From NCBI GenBank assembly GCA_019115805.1, contig DXCW01000034.1:1-37454 (forward strand): a stretch of 37,454 nt of DNA, read 5' to 3'. Below the pieces are notes generated by a model, which saw nothing but the letters and a program-made list of their open reading frames with translations, made no database searches and was not told the DNA's origin. Source of the DNA: Candidatus Sphingobacterium stercorigallinarum (GTDB lineage Bacteria; Bacteroidota; Bacteroidia; Sphingobacteriales; Sphingobacteriaceae). The position numbers were made by a program, and so were the translations under genes. Shown here piece by piece: positions 8,364 to 16,645 of this stretch (position 1 is its first letter; each line of letters begins with the position of its first letter).

Positions 8364-9228
8364 TGATAATTTTATGATGCAATTCTTCAATGGCTTGCGG
8401 AAGACGGTTGCTGAACCCAGTGAGTAACTGACCGTCCATCGCAATAATGTGTTTATTTTTTCCAGCGTTCGTTTCCTTAACACCTTGTATTTCCAGTAAG
8501 CCCTCCTGATCACCCAGGCTGGACAGACCAGACTCAAAGAAAAGTAAGACGTCCGGATTGTAAGCGACAAGTGCTTCTGCTGTTAAGGGACGGTATTGTT
8601 CAAACTCCTGCGCAACGTTGGTGCCACCAGCGAGTTCAATGACGTGATCGGCCTGTGTACCGGACCCGCCAACCATCATCGTACCGGCGCCACGAGCGTA
8701 TACAAACAAGACTTTGGGCTTGTTTTCGGCTTGTTGATAGTCTGCAATGGCTTCCATGTCTTTTTCAAAGGCATGCACGATGGAGTCGCCTCTTTCCGAG
8801 AGGTATAACGAGTCAGCGACTGACTGAATCAGCTTCTTTGTGCCCTCTACTGTAAATTCTTGGTCTAGGAGAACCAAGCGGACATCTGTCTGTCGGAATT
8901 GTTCAACGGTTTCAGGGCTAAGATCTTCCCGAGTACCGATGATCAAGTTCGGACGTAAAGTCAAGACGCCTTCTACTGGGATCTTTTTGTTGTGCCCCAC
9001 CTTAGGTTTCGCTTTCATTGACTCAGGAAAGGTAGACGCTAGATCGGTTCCGACAATTTGATCGGCTAGACCGAGTTCACTGATGATCTCCGATACCGTA
9101 CCGTTAATCGATACAATGCGTAATGAATCAGCCGAATGGGATGCCGAGTCGCCCTGTTGATTGAATTGACAAGCCGTGACAGCTGCGAGCAATAGCAGTC
9201 CGGAAAAAAGAGAAAGGATGCGATGCAT
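8347..9228 (-). CDS. hmuT: Hemin ABC transporter substrate-binding lipoprotein HmuT
   Basis: The 293-residue protein starts with a lipoprotein signal peptide ending in VTAC (Cys20). A periplasmic binding protein of the FecB/HmuT class follows: the N-lobe begins RIVSINGTVSEIISELG, and RPLTAEALVAYNPDVLLF lies in the C-lobe. HmuT proteins take heme released through the outer-membrane receptor and deliver it to HmuUV; anchoring by lipid in Bacteroidota is usual. The gene starts 2 bp after the hmuY stop and overlaps hmuU by 17 bp, so the pair is tightly coupled. The heme ligand residue is not obvious from sequence alone. Confidence 0.9.
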   Translation of the reverse strand: MHRILSLFSGLLLLAAVTACQFNQQGDSASHSADSLRIVSINGTVSEIISELGLADQIVGTDLASTFPESMKAKPKVGHNKKIPVEGVLTLRPNLIIGTREDLSPETVEQFRQTDVRLVLLDQEFTVEGTKKLIQSVADSLYLSERGDSIVHAFEKDMEAIADYQQAENKPKVLFVYARGAGTMMVGGSGTQADHVIELAGGTNVAQEFEQYRPLTAEALVAYNPDVLLFFESGLSSLGDQEGLLEIQGVKETNAGKNKHIIAMDGQLLTGFSNRLPQAIEELHHKIINDSKK

Positions 9229-9230
9229 AA

Positions 9231-10274
9231 TTAGTTGTTTTTAATGAGCTTGTATTCGATTTCAGGGTAGCCGCGTTGTCCGCTATCTTCTACACCCATA
9301 ACCAAAAACTTCAATTTGTACACGTTTCCTGCTTGATCACGAATCAGATAGAAACGATCCTTTAAGACACCCGCGTCGGTCGTGACCCGCCAGTGCGAAG
9401 AGATCACATTTCGGGAATTCGAGAAAGTGACATTCGCGAGATCGCTTTCTTGAAAATCCTCGTAAGTGGGTACATCGCCACCGGTGATGACTTCCGCTGC
9501 GCTGACCCCTGCCAAATGATTGATAAATACTAGATCGCTATAGAAATAAGGAATGGCTGCTGCACCCATACTGGTATACAGCATGCTTTTTGTCCATACG
9601 AAATCCCATTCGCTTTTAACAGGCTCTACATTGACCTGACCTGCGGTTAACGAGACGAATTGAAAATTGTAGTCGGCATTTTTTGGAATAGATAGCTGCT
9701 GTGTTTCGCTGTCTGACAGCTTTCCATATTGTAACTGATAACCACCGTCGTCGGTGCGGTCAACTTTTATTTTCCAAACATGCTCTACATCGATGCTCAT
9801 GCCGTGGACAGTATTTACTAAATACACTTGATTTTCTGAGCTCTCGGCACGAATCTCTTCGATCACGGTATGTTGTAGACGACCTAAGGTATCATCGTAC
9901 AATGCCAATTTATCGGGCGTATAATTATAAGCCAACTCATCGATGTTGACGCTCGATGGCGTTACTCTTTCAAGATCAGTTTCACCCGTAGCCAGCGCGG
10001 ATATGCCTAGCTGATTGTTCAAGATTACTCGGAATTCATCACCTGCGTAGAAACCCAGTGTCCAAGAATCCCGTTTTACCGATTCCTGTGTGTCACTACT
10101 TAAATCAACATATACCGCGTTGATCGCGTCATTGCCGCCCTCGCCTCCTTGAAGGGTTAATGTACTTCCGTCAGAAGGCGGAATTACTGGGATGGGTTCT
10201 TCATCGCGCCCGCAAGCACCTAGAAGCAATAATGAGATGATGCTGAGTTGTTTAATTTTGTTCAATGTGTTCAT
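9231..10274 (-). CDS. hmuY: HmuY-family heme-binding lipoprotein
   Basis: A lipobox (LLGAC, Cys21) predicts a lipid-anchored, probably surface or outer-membrane protein. The 347-residue chain matches the HmuY family: WDFVWTK in the middle, ISSHWRV, and a C-terminal block with FYLIRDQAGNVYKLKF. In Porphyromonas gingivalis, HmuY is a hemophore of about 216 residues that binds heme by two His ligands and works with the receptor HmuR. This homologue is much longer, and its His pair cannot be assigned; candidates lie in LQHT, TVHGM, VEHVW, INHLA and SSHWR. It sits directly between the receptor gene (15 bp) and hmuT (2 bp), matching a role in handing heme to the receptor. Confidence 0.88.
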   Translation of the reverse strand: MNTLNKIKQLSIISLLLLGACGRDEEPIPVIPPSDGSTLTLQGGEGGNDAINAVYVDLSSDTQESVKRDSWTLGFYAGDEFRVILNNQLGISALATGETDLERVTPSSVNIDELAYNYTPDKLALYDDTLGRLQHTVIEEIRAESSENQVYLVNTVHGMSIDVEHVWKIKVDRTDDGGYQLQYGKLSDSETQQLSIPKNADYNFQFVSLTAGQVNVEPVKSEWDFVWTKSMLYTSMGAAAIPYFYSDLVFINHLAGVSAAEVITGGDVPTYEDFQESDLANVTFSNSRNVISSHWRVTTDAGVLKDRFYLIRDQAGNVYKLKFLVMGVEDSGQRGYPEIEYKLIKNN

Positions 10275-10289
10275 GTTTGCTCAAGTTAA

Positions 10290-12329
10290 TTAATATTGAT
10301 AAATCAATCCGAAGAATGCGGATCGGCCATACGCAACGGGGATAGACGTGCTGTTGACAGCATGGGCGCCGGTATCTTCGGTGGTGGTGTTTAAGATATT
10401 TGTTGTATTGGTTAAGTTTCGTACACCTAATTGCAGGGTTAGCGCGCCGAAAAATCGTTTACCGACGGAAACATCAAGTTGGTGATAGGCTTGTTGAAAA
10501 CCTTCACTAACTTCCATATTATCGTTTGAACCGGTAATTCGGAAATTTGGTCGTTTCCCGTATAACTTATAATACGCGTTCACATGCGCATCCCATTTGG
10601 GGAAATCCCTGGTGAGCGTCGCGTTGGCTTCCGGTGTCCAAAAGAATTCACCTAAGCCCGGGTGCTCGCTATATAGATCGTTGTAGCGGCCAATCATTCC
10701 CAGTCCCAGACGGCCGGTCCAATTCCCGTAACCTACTGCATTTTCCCAAGTCGCCCCAATTGTTTTGTACTTGCCTATATTCAGGTACGTACTTACCGTA
10801 GGATTATCCCAATGTTGCCCGACGGTAATTAAATTGATGAAGTGGTTGTAATAGCTTCCCAATGTGCTACTGATGTACGCCCGATCACCCAGTCTAGAAT
10901 GGAAGTTTACACTCGCGTTGAAATTGTGATTATGTTCCGCCTTCAGGTCAGTGTTTCCTTCAATGGCGTGGTTGCTGTCGTGAAAGGTAAAGTACAGTTC
11001 ACGTAAGCCCGGGGCGCGGAATCCCATTGCATATCCCATGCGTAAGTCCCAATGCTGATCGAACACGAGTTTTGCATTGAAAGAAGGGATAGCGGGTGGC
11101 GCATTGTAGATTGAATTGTGTATAAAGCGTAGTCCGGGACGAAGAAGTATCCAGGATAGCGGTCGGTACTCGGCCGATAGGAAAGCGGCCATATCGTAAA
11201 TGTCAGCCCCTGCGGTAATGCGTGCCCCTGAGCCTTTATCCTGATCAAACTCTAGTCCGGCCAATAGGCTTAGTTCATCATTAAATTGATAGACACCGTT
11301 TAGACGAACGAACGCTTGATTGAATTTGGAAACGTCTTGCTCTCCTTCACCCGTTGTTAAGAAAGAACTTTCCGTTTGTAAATCAAATAGGCGCGTGACC
11401 GATTCTCTACGGTAGTTCTGGAGAGAGAACGAACCGTTGATTTGAAAACGATCATTGACATTCCATTGGGATTGGAGCACCTGGGTTAAGCGATCGGTTA
11501 GGTAATTTTTGTCGATATACTTATAGTTCGCTCCGATGGCTCCTGGTGTATAGATGTCTTCGTTTGCGTAATTTATGTTGTAAGTCGCATTGAATTTTTT
11601 GGTTTGATAACCGATTCGGCCACCAGTCAACCACTGATCCTTTGGCTGCCAATCCAGCGCTCGTCCACTGGATTGGCCCTGGAATCCGCCGAAATTATTT
11701 CTCGAACCGGACCAGTTAAATGACCAATTGTCCTGGAGATAGCTCAGTCCAACGTGTGCATTATGTCTGCCTTCACTGGTCAGGGGGATATATTCCGAGC
11801 TGACGGTCTCTTCTAATACGCGGGCGGTAACCCCCCATTTGTTTTTTCGAGTAGAGGTGGGTTGGGTAATGATGTTAATCACACCGGCTAAGGCGTCCGT
11901 TCCGTACATTACCGATACCGGTCCTTCAACAATCTCAATGCGCTCGATGGTATTGATGTCGATTTGAGACAAGCTTTGCTTGGTACTTCCACGGTCAATC
12001 ATGGGAACGCCATCGATCAGCACTTTCACGTTTTGCCCGCTCACGCCCATTAATTGAATATCCGATTCGCCAAGCGTAAGATCATTGTTAAATCGTATCC
12101 CAAGTTCCATATTCAGCAGCGTAGCCATATCAGTGGTCGCTCGACGTTGTATATATTGCTGATCTAAAGTACGAACCTTGTATACTGAGTTTTTCAATGA
12201 AGTGGGGCGAAATTGCCCGGTGACTACTACTTCTTCGATCGGTAATAGTTTTCCGGTGCTGTCACGCTCTTGGCCAAAAGCAAGGCCGGGGAGGAAGGCT
12301 AACCAAATAAATCTTCTTGTCCGCAACAT
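10290..12329 (-). CDS. hmuR: TonB-dependent outer-membrane heme receptor (HmuR-like)
   Basis: The 679-residue precursor has a signal peptide (to about residue 19) and a TonB-box-like EEVVVTG at 32-38. A plug domain at about 45-155 includes VLIDGVPM and EGPVSVMYGTDALAGVINI, and a beta-barrel ends in aromatic YQY. It lacks the carboxypeptidase-like N-terminal extension of SusC-type receptors. FRAP (437-440) and NTDL (459-462) correspond to the FRAP and NPDL boxes of heme receptors, with His450 and His454 between them, where HmuR/HemR proteins have a functional His. First gene of the operon, behind a promoter with two Fur-box-like palindromes. The heme assignment rests on these boxes and on the hmuYTUVS neighbours. 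Confidence 0.92.
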   Translation of the reverse strand: MLRTRRFIWLAFLPGLAFGQERDSTGKLLPIEEVVVTGQFRPTSLKNSVYKVRTLDQQYIQRRATTDMATLLNMELGIRFNNDLTLGESDIQLMGVSGQNVKVLIDGVPMIDRGSTKQSLSQIDINTIERIEIVEGPVSVMYGTDALAGVINIITQPTSTRKNKWGVTARVLEETVSSEYIPLTSEGRHNAHVGLSYLQDNWSFNWSGSRNNFGGFQGQSSGRALDWQPKDQWLTGGRIGYQTKKFNATYNINYANEDIYTPGAIGANYKYIDKNYLTDRLTQVLQSQWNVNDRFQINGSFSLQNYRRESVTRLFDLQTESSFLTTGEGEQDVSKFNQAFVRLNGVYQFNDELSLLAGLEFDQDKGSGARITAGADIYDMAAFLSAEYRPLSWILLRPGLRFIHNSIYNAPPAIPSFNAKLVFDQHWDLRMGYAMGFRAPGLRELYFTFHDSNHAIEGNTDLKAEHNHNFNASVNFHSRLGDRAYISSTLGSYYNHFINLITVGQHWDNPTVSTYLNIGKYKTIGATWENAVGYGNWTGRLGLGMIGRYNDLYSEHPGLGEFFWTPEANATLTRDFPKWDAHVNAYYKLYGKRPNFRITGSNDNMEVSEGFQQAYHQLDVSVGKRFFGALTLQLGVRNLTNTTNILNTTTEDTGAHAVNSTSIPVAYGRSAFFGLIYQY

Positions 12330-12350
12330 TATTTAGAATCAATTTAAATA
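12330..12350. promoter_or_regulatory. Fur-box-like palindrome 1 in the hmuR leader
   Basis: Arms TATTTAGAA and ATTTAAATA around a central TCA match as an inverted repeat at 7 of 9 positions. The site fills the stretch between the predicted transcription start (about 12351) and the hmuR ATG. It resembles the TTTAGAA...TTCTAAA-type operators reported for Fur in Bacteroidota; that consensus is recalled, not computed. Confidence 0.6.
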
Positions 12351-12356
12351 GTGCTG

Positions 12357-12388
12357 CAAACTTAGATGTTATTTAGAATTGTTCCAAA
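12357..12388 (-). promoter_or_regulatory. Promoter of the heme operon
   Basis: On the minus strand a -33 element TTTG (12388-12385) and a -7 element TAAGTTTG (12364-12357) are separated by 20 nt, matching the Bacteroidota TTTG / TAnnTTTG promoter. Transcription would start near 12351, about 22 nt before hmuR. Both flanks are covered by Fur-box-like repeats. Confidence 0.7.
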
Positions 12389-12391
12389 CAG
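12369..12391. promoter_or_regulatory. Fur-box-like palindrome 2 over the -33 element
   Basis: The core TTTAGAA-TTG-TTCCAAA (12372-12388) is an inverted repeat with one mismatch, shares TTATTTAGAAT with site 1, and overlaps the -33 element of the hmuR promoter. Binding there would block RNA polymerase. It is the better of the two sites. Confidence 0.65.
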
Positions 12392-12465
12392 TAAACTGAC
12401 GAAAAACGAAAATATAATGACGTATTCCGAAATTTCAGAAAGAAAATGGAAGAGGAGATAACCGA

Positions 12466-12494
12466 ATTCGGGCTCGCTAATGGAAAACCCGAAT
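12466..12494 (-). terminator. Hairpin after the GIN-domain gene
   Basis: ATTCGGG (12466-12472) and CCCGAAT (12488-12494) form a 7-bp stem with a 15-nt loop, 17 bp past the stop at 12512. No clear T-run follows on the minus strand, so termination is plausible but weakly supported. Confidence 0.4.
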
Positions 12495-12511
12495 CGAAAG
12501 GGTTAATCAGT

Positions 12512-13261
12512 TTATGATTTGTGTTGAATGCGGCCCCCAGAAGATTCTTTGAGATTCGGGGTCGCTGGGCTTCCCCAGTAGCGCAGGCTACCGCCGGATG
12601 AGGCGTGCGCATTCAAGGTATCGCTAACCTGAAGTTCAACAGCCGCCGCTGATTTTACGCTTACTTTGGCTTGGGACGTACGAAACTCCCTAAAATCCCC
12701 TTTACCCGCCGATGCAGCTCTTAAATCGATTGTTCGCGCTTTTCCACTTAACCTTAACTTTGCAGAACTGCTGATCGAGGCCGTTAAATTCTCGGCTTCT
12801 ACTTGCGCCGCGATACTACCCGATGAGCTCACATCAAGCGTGACTTCATCCGCTTGAATAGCAGTCGTTGTTAGTTTGGCCGATGAGGACACGTCTGCCG
12901 TTAGCGTGCCTACTCGAAGCGGACTTGCTATTTCTAATCGGCCTGCAGAACTTAGTTTGATCCGATTGATGTCCTTTTTACCGTTGATCGTAATGCGTAA
13001 CTTACCTCTATGATTAATCTGACTATTTGGTTTGACACGAAGATACAGGATACCATTTCGGACGCTCACGTCGAGTTTCGATGCCACCTCGGGATTTTCC
13101 ACGTCGATCGTAGCCGAGTTTTCCGAGGATTTATTAAACGTGGCGTCAATGCCACTGGAAACGGCAATTCCTTGGAAATCGCTTAAGTTTCTTTTTTCTC
13201 GATGTTGCGCATGCACTGCGAGAGTACACATCACTAAACAGATGGCGAATAGATTTTTCAT
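12512..13261 (-). CDS. Secreted head-GIN domain (DUF2807) protein
   Basis: The 249-residue protein has a signal peptide (MKNLFAICLVMCTLAVHAQ) followed by one DUF2807/head-GIN domain, a repetitive beta-solenoid rich in Ser, Ala and Gly. Repeats of the type ADVSSSAKL, LDVSSSGSI and ASISSSAKL recur about every 20 residues. It starts FQGIAVSSGIDATF, as is typical of the family. Such proteins are abundant in Bacteroidota and described as putative adhesin heads or exported proteins, but no function is established. It lacks the anchor or sorting domain seen in some members. It lies upstream of hmuR on the same strand, yet hmuR has its own promoter, so co-regulation with heme uptake is not implied. 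Confidence 0.85.
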   Translation of the reverse strand: MKNLFAICLVMCTLAVHAQHREKRNLSDFQGIAVSSGIDATFNKSSENSATIDVENPEVASKLDVSVRNGILYLRVKPNSQINHRGKLRITINGKKDINRIKLSSAGRLEIASPLRVGTLTADVSSSAKLTTTAIQADEVTLDVSSSGSIAAQVEAENLTASISSSAKLRLSGKARTIDLRAASAGKGDFREFRTSQAKVSVKSAAAVELQVSDTLNAHASSGGSLRYWGSPATPNLKESSGGRIQHKS

Positions 13262-13565
13262 GGCTTGTGGTGTAATTGGTTACGTGTGGTACGGTTATTT
13301 ATCGAACGCAAATTAGTAAAAATTAATTTACGATTCTGGATCTTTTTTAATGCGTGCTGTTTGGGGATGGTCGATCGGATCATCACCGAACCGATCTATG
13401 ATCTACGCGTGCCGTGTTATTTCGGCAAAGTAGAGGAATGAGGAGTATCACAAACACCAAGCAACGGCAGGATATCAAAATCCCTGGCGATCCAATTGCA
13501 CCACTGGCGCCGCCAATTGATATGCGATTACCCGAAGGTAACCGATGATCCACGATCAGAAAAAA
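13262..13565. other. Intergenic stretch without a convincing gene
   Basis: About 300 bp separate the GIN-domain gene from the next upstream gene on the same strand. I see no supported coding frame. On the minus strand a small hairpin TTACC-TTCG-GGTAA (13528-13541) has a stable cUUCGg loop, 24 bp after the stop at 13566, without a T-run. A GATCGG...CCGATC repeat lies at 13373-13396. No -7 element of the common form was found before 13261. Confidence 0.5.
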
Positions 13566-14189
13566 TTATTTGGCTTGAAGCGAGACGGTTCCTTCCTTAC
13601 CTGGTGAACCGGAATAAATCTGACCCTGTGGCAGTCCCCTTAATCCTGGAGAGGACAGGGAAATGCGCCCATATATTTGGTTGATCTCACTGTTCGGATT
13701 GACGCGCAATCCGCCAGGTTTAACGTCTACATTTAGGTAATGAGGGGATTTTTTGTCTTCGGTCTGAGGAACAATGCCTTGATTTGCGTACCGTATATTT
13801 ACCGTTCCGCCGTCGCCGTTGGGATGCGTTTTAGTACCGTTAAATGCGTCAATGCCACGAGCTATGACGGAAAGCGATCCCAACTCGCCAAAATGAACAT
13901 CGATATCAAAATCTGTGGCGTTATTCTTACCATCTTGGCCGGTAATCAATACATTTTCTCCAATTTCGGCATAGCCAATTTCCAATTTTACATCCTTTTT
14001 GCCAAAGAACTCCAGTTTAGATCGATCGTGCATAACCAATGTATCGATTTTTAAAACCAGTGAGGAATCGCCTCGATTGAATACCTCTTTGTCTTTTTTT
14101 TCCAATACTAAGCGGGGAATATGTTCAACCTGTTGAGCTTGCGTAGAAACTACTATAAATAGCCCAAAGAGTGCTAGGAAATATTTCAT
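13566..14189 (-). CDS. Secreted beta-rich protein of unknown function
   Basis: I do not recognise this family. The 207-residue product has a clear signal peptide (MKYFLALFGLFIVVSTQA, then QQ). The mature part is rich in short beta-type segments and Gly/Asn/Asp turns (ITGQDGKNNAT, HPNGDGGTVNIRY), with a C-terminal SPG-rich end, suggesting a beta-helix or adhesin-like fold. It lacks cysteines and a lipobox, so it is periplasmic or secreted. An AAGGAGGAC sequence at 14196-14204 gives an unusually strong Shine-Dalgarno for this lineage and supports the start. It is 57 bp downstream of lpxB on the same strand. Confidence 0.7.
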   Translation of the reverse strand: MKYFLALFGLFIVVSTQAQQVEHIPRLVLEKKDKEVFNRGDSSLVLKIDTLVMHDRSKLEFFGKKDVKLEIGYAEIGENVLITGQDGKNNATDFDIDVHFGELGSLSVIARGIDAFNGTKTHPNGDGGTVNIRYANQGIVPQTEDKKSPHYLNVDVKPGGLRVNPNSEINQIYGRISLSSPGLRGLPQGQIYSGSPGKEGTVSLQAK

Positions 14190-14246
14190 GTTCGTGTCCT
14201 CCTTACTAAAGTAAGACTCATTATACGCCGGAATGTTTAATATCCA

Positions 14247-15365
14247 CTAAACGCTTTCGCTTAAATAGCCAACAATCAACTCAGCGGTGCGACCGGAAGC
14301 GCCCGGTTTCCCCATTTTCTCTTGGAGTACTGCATAGTTTTCCAAAACGCTGGCGCGATGCGTAGGATCGTTAATTAACCGGTTTAATTCTTCGGCGATC
14401 GCGTCGGTTGTACATTCTTTTTGAATCAGTTCAATTACCGATAAGTAATTGTTGATGAGGTTTACTAGGGAGATAAAGGAGACCCGAATCACCTGTCTGG
14501 CGACCGCAACAGTGATGGGGTTCGCTTTATAAACCACGACTTGCGGGACGTTCAAAAGCGCGGTTTCCAACGTGGCTGTGCCACTGGTTACTACCGCTGC
14601 ATCTGCATTTTTCAGCAAGTCATACGTTTGATCGAAAACAATTTGAATCGGTAAATCGCCAATATAGCGCTGGTATAAGGAAATGTCAAAATTCGGAGCG
14701 CCAGCGATGACCAATTGGTGGCCGGGAAATTTAAAATACAGATCGACCATTTCGGGCAATAGGTGTTCAATCTCCATTTTCCGGCTCCCCGGTAATAAAG
14801 CGATAATGGGGAGATCTGTCAGTTTATTTTTCTTCCGGAAGTCGGGTTCAAATGTATAGGCTGAAATGGCATCAAGTAAAGGATTGCCCACATAATCTAC
14901 CGGATAATGGAAGCTTTTGTAGAAGTCGACCTCAAATGGTAAAATACAAAACATGTGATCTACCCGCTGTTTGATCTTATATACCCGTTTTTGATTCCAT
15001 GCCCAGATTTTTGGCGAGATATAATAAAACACACGCAAGCCTATTTTTTTTGCAAAATCTGCGATTCTTAAATTAAATCCGGGGAAATCAATGAGGATCA
15101 ATGCGTCTGGATTTGCTTCGGCGAGATCCCGTTTGACTTTTTTTAGGTTTTTGGAAACGCTTCGGAGGTTCTTGATCACTTCAATCAATCCCATGAAGGC
15201 CATCTCGGAGGTATGTATTAGCGCATGCTGCCCAGAAGCGGATTGCATCTGATCACCACCCACAATACGAAACTCCGCTTCCTGGTCACGCAATTTAAGT
15301 GAACGGATCAAGTTTGCGCCATGCAGGTCGCCTGATGTCTCTCCAGCTATGATATAATACTTCAT
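14247..15365 (-). CDS. lpxB: Lipid-A-disaccharide synthase
   Basis: The 372-residue GT19 enzyme joins UDP-2,3-diacylglucosamine and lipid X to make the lipid A disaccharide at the inner face of the inner membrane. Recognisable blocks are YYIIAGETSGDLHGANLI at the N-terminus, LIDFPGFNLRIA, the nucleotide-sugar region LLPGSRKMEI and TSGTATLETALLNVPQVV. Length is normal for the family. Its presence shows a Gram-negative outer membrane with lipid A. It lies 64 bp downstream of the porin gene; a small GTCAC-TCGG-GTGAC hairpin (15401-15414) sits in that gap, so read-through or a separate promoter are both possible. Confidence 0.95.
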   Translation of the reverse strand: MKYYIIAGETSGDLHGANLIRSLKLRDQEAEFRIVGGDQMQSASGQHALIHTSEMAFMGLIEVIKNLRSVSKNLKKVKRDLAEANPDALILIDFPGFNLRIADFAKKIGLRVFYYISPKIWAWNQKRVYKIKQRVDHMFCILPFEVDFYKSFHYPVDYVGNPLLDAISAYTFEPDFRKKNKLTDLPIIALLPGSRKMEIEHLLPEMVDLYFKFPGHQLVIAGAPNFDISLYQRYIGDLPIQIVFDQTYDLLKNADAAVVTSGTATLETALLNVPQVVVYKANPITVAVARQVIRVSFISLVNLINNYLSVIELIQKECTTDAIAEELNRLINDPTHRASVLENYAVLQEKMGKPGASGRTAELIVGYLSESV

Positions 15366-15400
15366 CGGTATTAAATATACGTATTCTTTTCAACTCGTTC

Positions 15401-15414
15401 GTCACTCGGGTGAC
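15401..15414. repeat. Short hairpin between the porin gene and lpxB
   Basis: GTCAC-TCGG-GTGAC forms a 5-bp stem with a tetraloop, 15 bp past the porin stop codon. No T-run follows on the minus strand, so it may be a weak end or processing point rather than a true terminator. Confidence 0.3.
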
Positions 15415-15429
15415 TTCGTAAAACTTAGC

Positions 15430-16638
15430 TTAAATGCCTAATTCCACCTGAAACATCGTCCCCCAGCCGCTTTTTTTATTGCTGTTATTGAAATGACCGT
15501 CTTTAAACGTATAGGTGCCATTGAGTTGAAACTTCAATCGGTGTGCTTTCATGTATTTGGTCAATCCCAGTTCGATCACCTCGGTTTTCAATTCATGAGA
15601 CTGAATTTCCCGGTGCGGCTGGATAAAGGTGTAGCGGCCCGCTATTTCGTACCCTTTATTCATCAAATAGGAAAGCTGTTGGTTGAGTCCCCATCCTTTA
15701 TAGGCGTAAGTTTCTTCAGGGTTATCGGTATCGGTTAAATTGAACGGGCGGTCCACATCCCGGTGCATGTATTCGGCGGCATACGCGACACCTTGATACT
15801 TAAACAGCGCGTCTGCGAAGGTTGTCCGGAAGGAGAATGGGTCCTGTACCCATCTTCCCAGCTGTCCGCCTTCCCGCCGGGTACGGTCGTTATAACTGTA
15901 TCCAGCTCCGAAGGACAATTTGGGGCTTTCTTCACGCTCCAAATCACCCTCGGAATAGTCGTTGTTGTTGGTGAAATTTCCCAAGGGCAGAAACTCAACT
16001 CGCCCGGTATACGCCAAACCTGGGTCCGTTGCAGCTGCCGCACGTCCTTCTCCAGTGGAAACGGCGGCTTTGGCATTAATCGGCATTTCTCCCAGTTTTT
16101 TGCTTAAGTTTAGGGAGATCCCGAAGTCTCTATCTAAAGTGAAATGCTCGTTGACCAAAGACCGGTCTGCGAATTGCAATTGACCGGATGAGTTGACACG
16201 CTGACGGTTGCCCGGTAATTTATTTTGACCAAAAGAAATATAAAAATCGTCGGTGAAATTGTAGAACATGACCGCGTCTCGAACGATGTTGGCGATACCG
16301 GTATCGTCAATGTCCTGATCACTACGTGTAAAGGCTAGTTGTACCGAATACGATATCTTTGGTGTGTATATATACCCGTCCATACGCATCCGTAAGCGAC
16401 GGATCCTGGCGTCAAATGTTCCTTTATCCAGATCGTCTAATGTTTGTTTAAATCCCAGACGATTTTGCATCCGAAAACGGAAGTTGATATAGAATAAGGA
16501 ATCATTCGATTTATATTGAATCCCTTTAAAATTAAGAATTGTCGCTCTATCGTCACGCTCCTGTGCCTGTGTTGGGCTAAAGGCTGCGAGCATGCTGACG
16601 CAAGCGAGCAGTGCTTGCCAATTTTTTACCATTTTCAT
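15430..16638 (-). CDS. OprP/OprO-type outer-membrane porin
   Basis: A signal peptide (ending TQAQ, about residue 26) precedes a 16-strand-type porin sequence of the Porin_O_P family: KISYSVQLAFTRSDQD, FYISFGQNKLPGNRQR, and alternating aromatic strands ending in MFQVELGI, a typical outer-membrane C-terminus. Family members carry phosphate, pyrophosphate or other anions, but many Bacteroidota members have no known substrate. The gene begins 7 bp after the agmatine deiminase stop, so it is almost certainly co-transcribed with the agmatine-to-putrescine genes; a role in passage of a related compound is only an inference. Length, 402 residues, is normal. Confidence 0.85.
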   Translation of the reverse strand: MKMVKNWQALLACVSMLAAFSPTQAQERDDRATILNFKGIQYKSNDSLFYINFRFRMQNRLGFKQTLDDLDKGTFDARIRRLRMRMDGYIYTPKISYSVQLAFTRSDQDIDDTGIANIVRDAVMFYNFTDDFYISFGQNKLPGNRQRVNSSGQLQFADRSLVNEHFTLDRDFGISLNLSKKLGEMPINAKAAVSTGEGRAAAATDPGLAYTGRVEFLPLGNFTNNNDYSEGDLEREESPKLSFGAGYSYNDRTRREGGQLGRWVQDPFSFRTTFADALFKYQGVAYAAEYMHRDVDRPFNLTDTDNPEETYAYKGWGLNQQLSYLMNKGYEIAGRYTFIQPHREIQSHELKTEVIELGLTKYMKAHRLKFQLNGTYTFKDGHFNNSNKKSGWGTMFQVELGI

Positions 16639-16645
16639 TTGTGAT

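Noticed and set aside
8364..8570. 69-residue N-terminal extension of the HmuU permease frame
   Set aside because: It is charged, unlike FecCD permeases, and overlaps hmuT by over 200 bp in another frame. ATG 8363 gives the usual length.
10943..11248. 101-residue frame inside the TonB-dependent receptor gene
   Set aside because: Same-strand shadow in another frame of a well-supported receptor; no family features.
15735..16107. Two frames over 110 residues inside the porin gene
   Set aside because: Shadows in other frames, Pro/Ser/Arg-rich, no start context or family resemblance.
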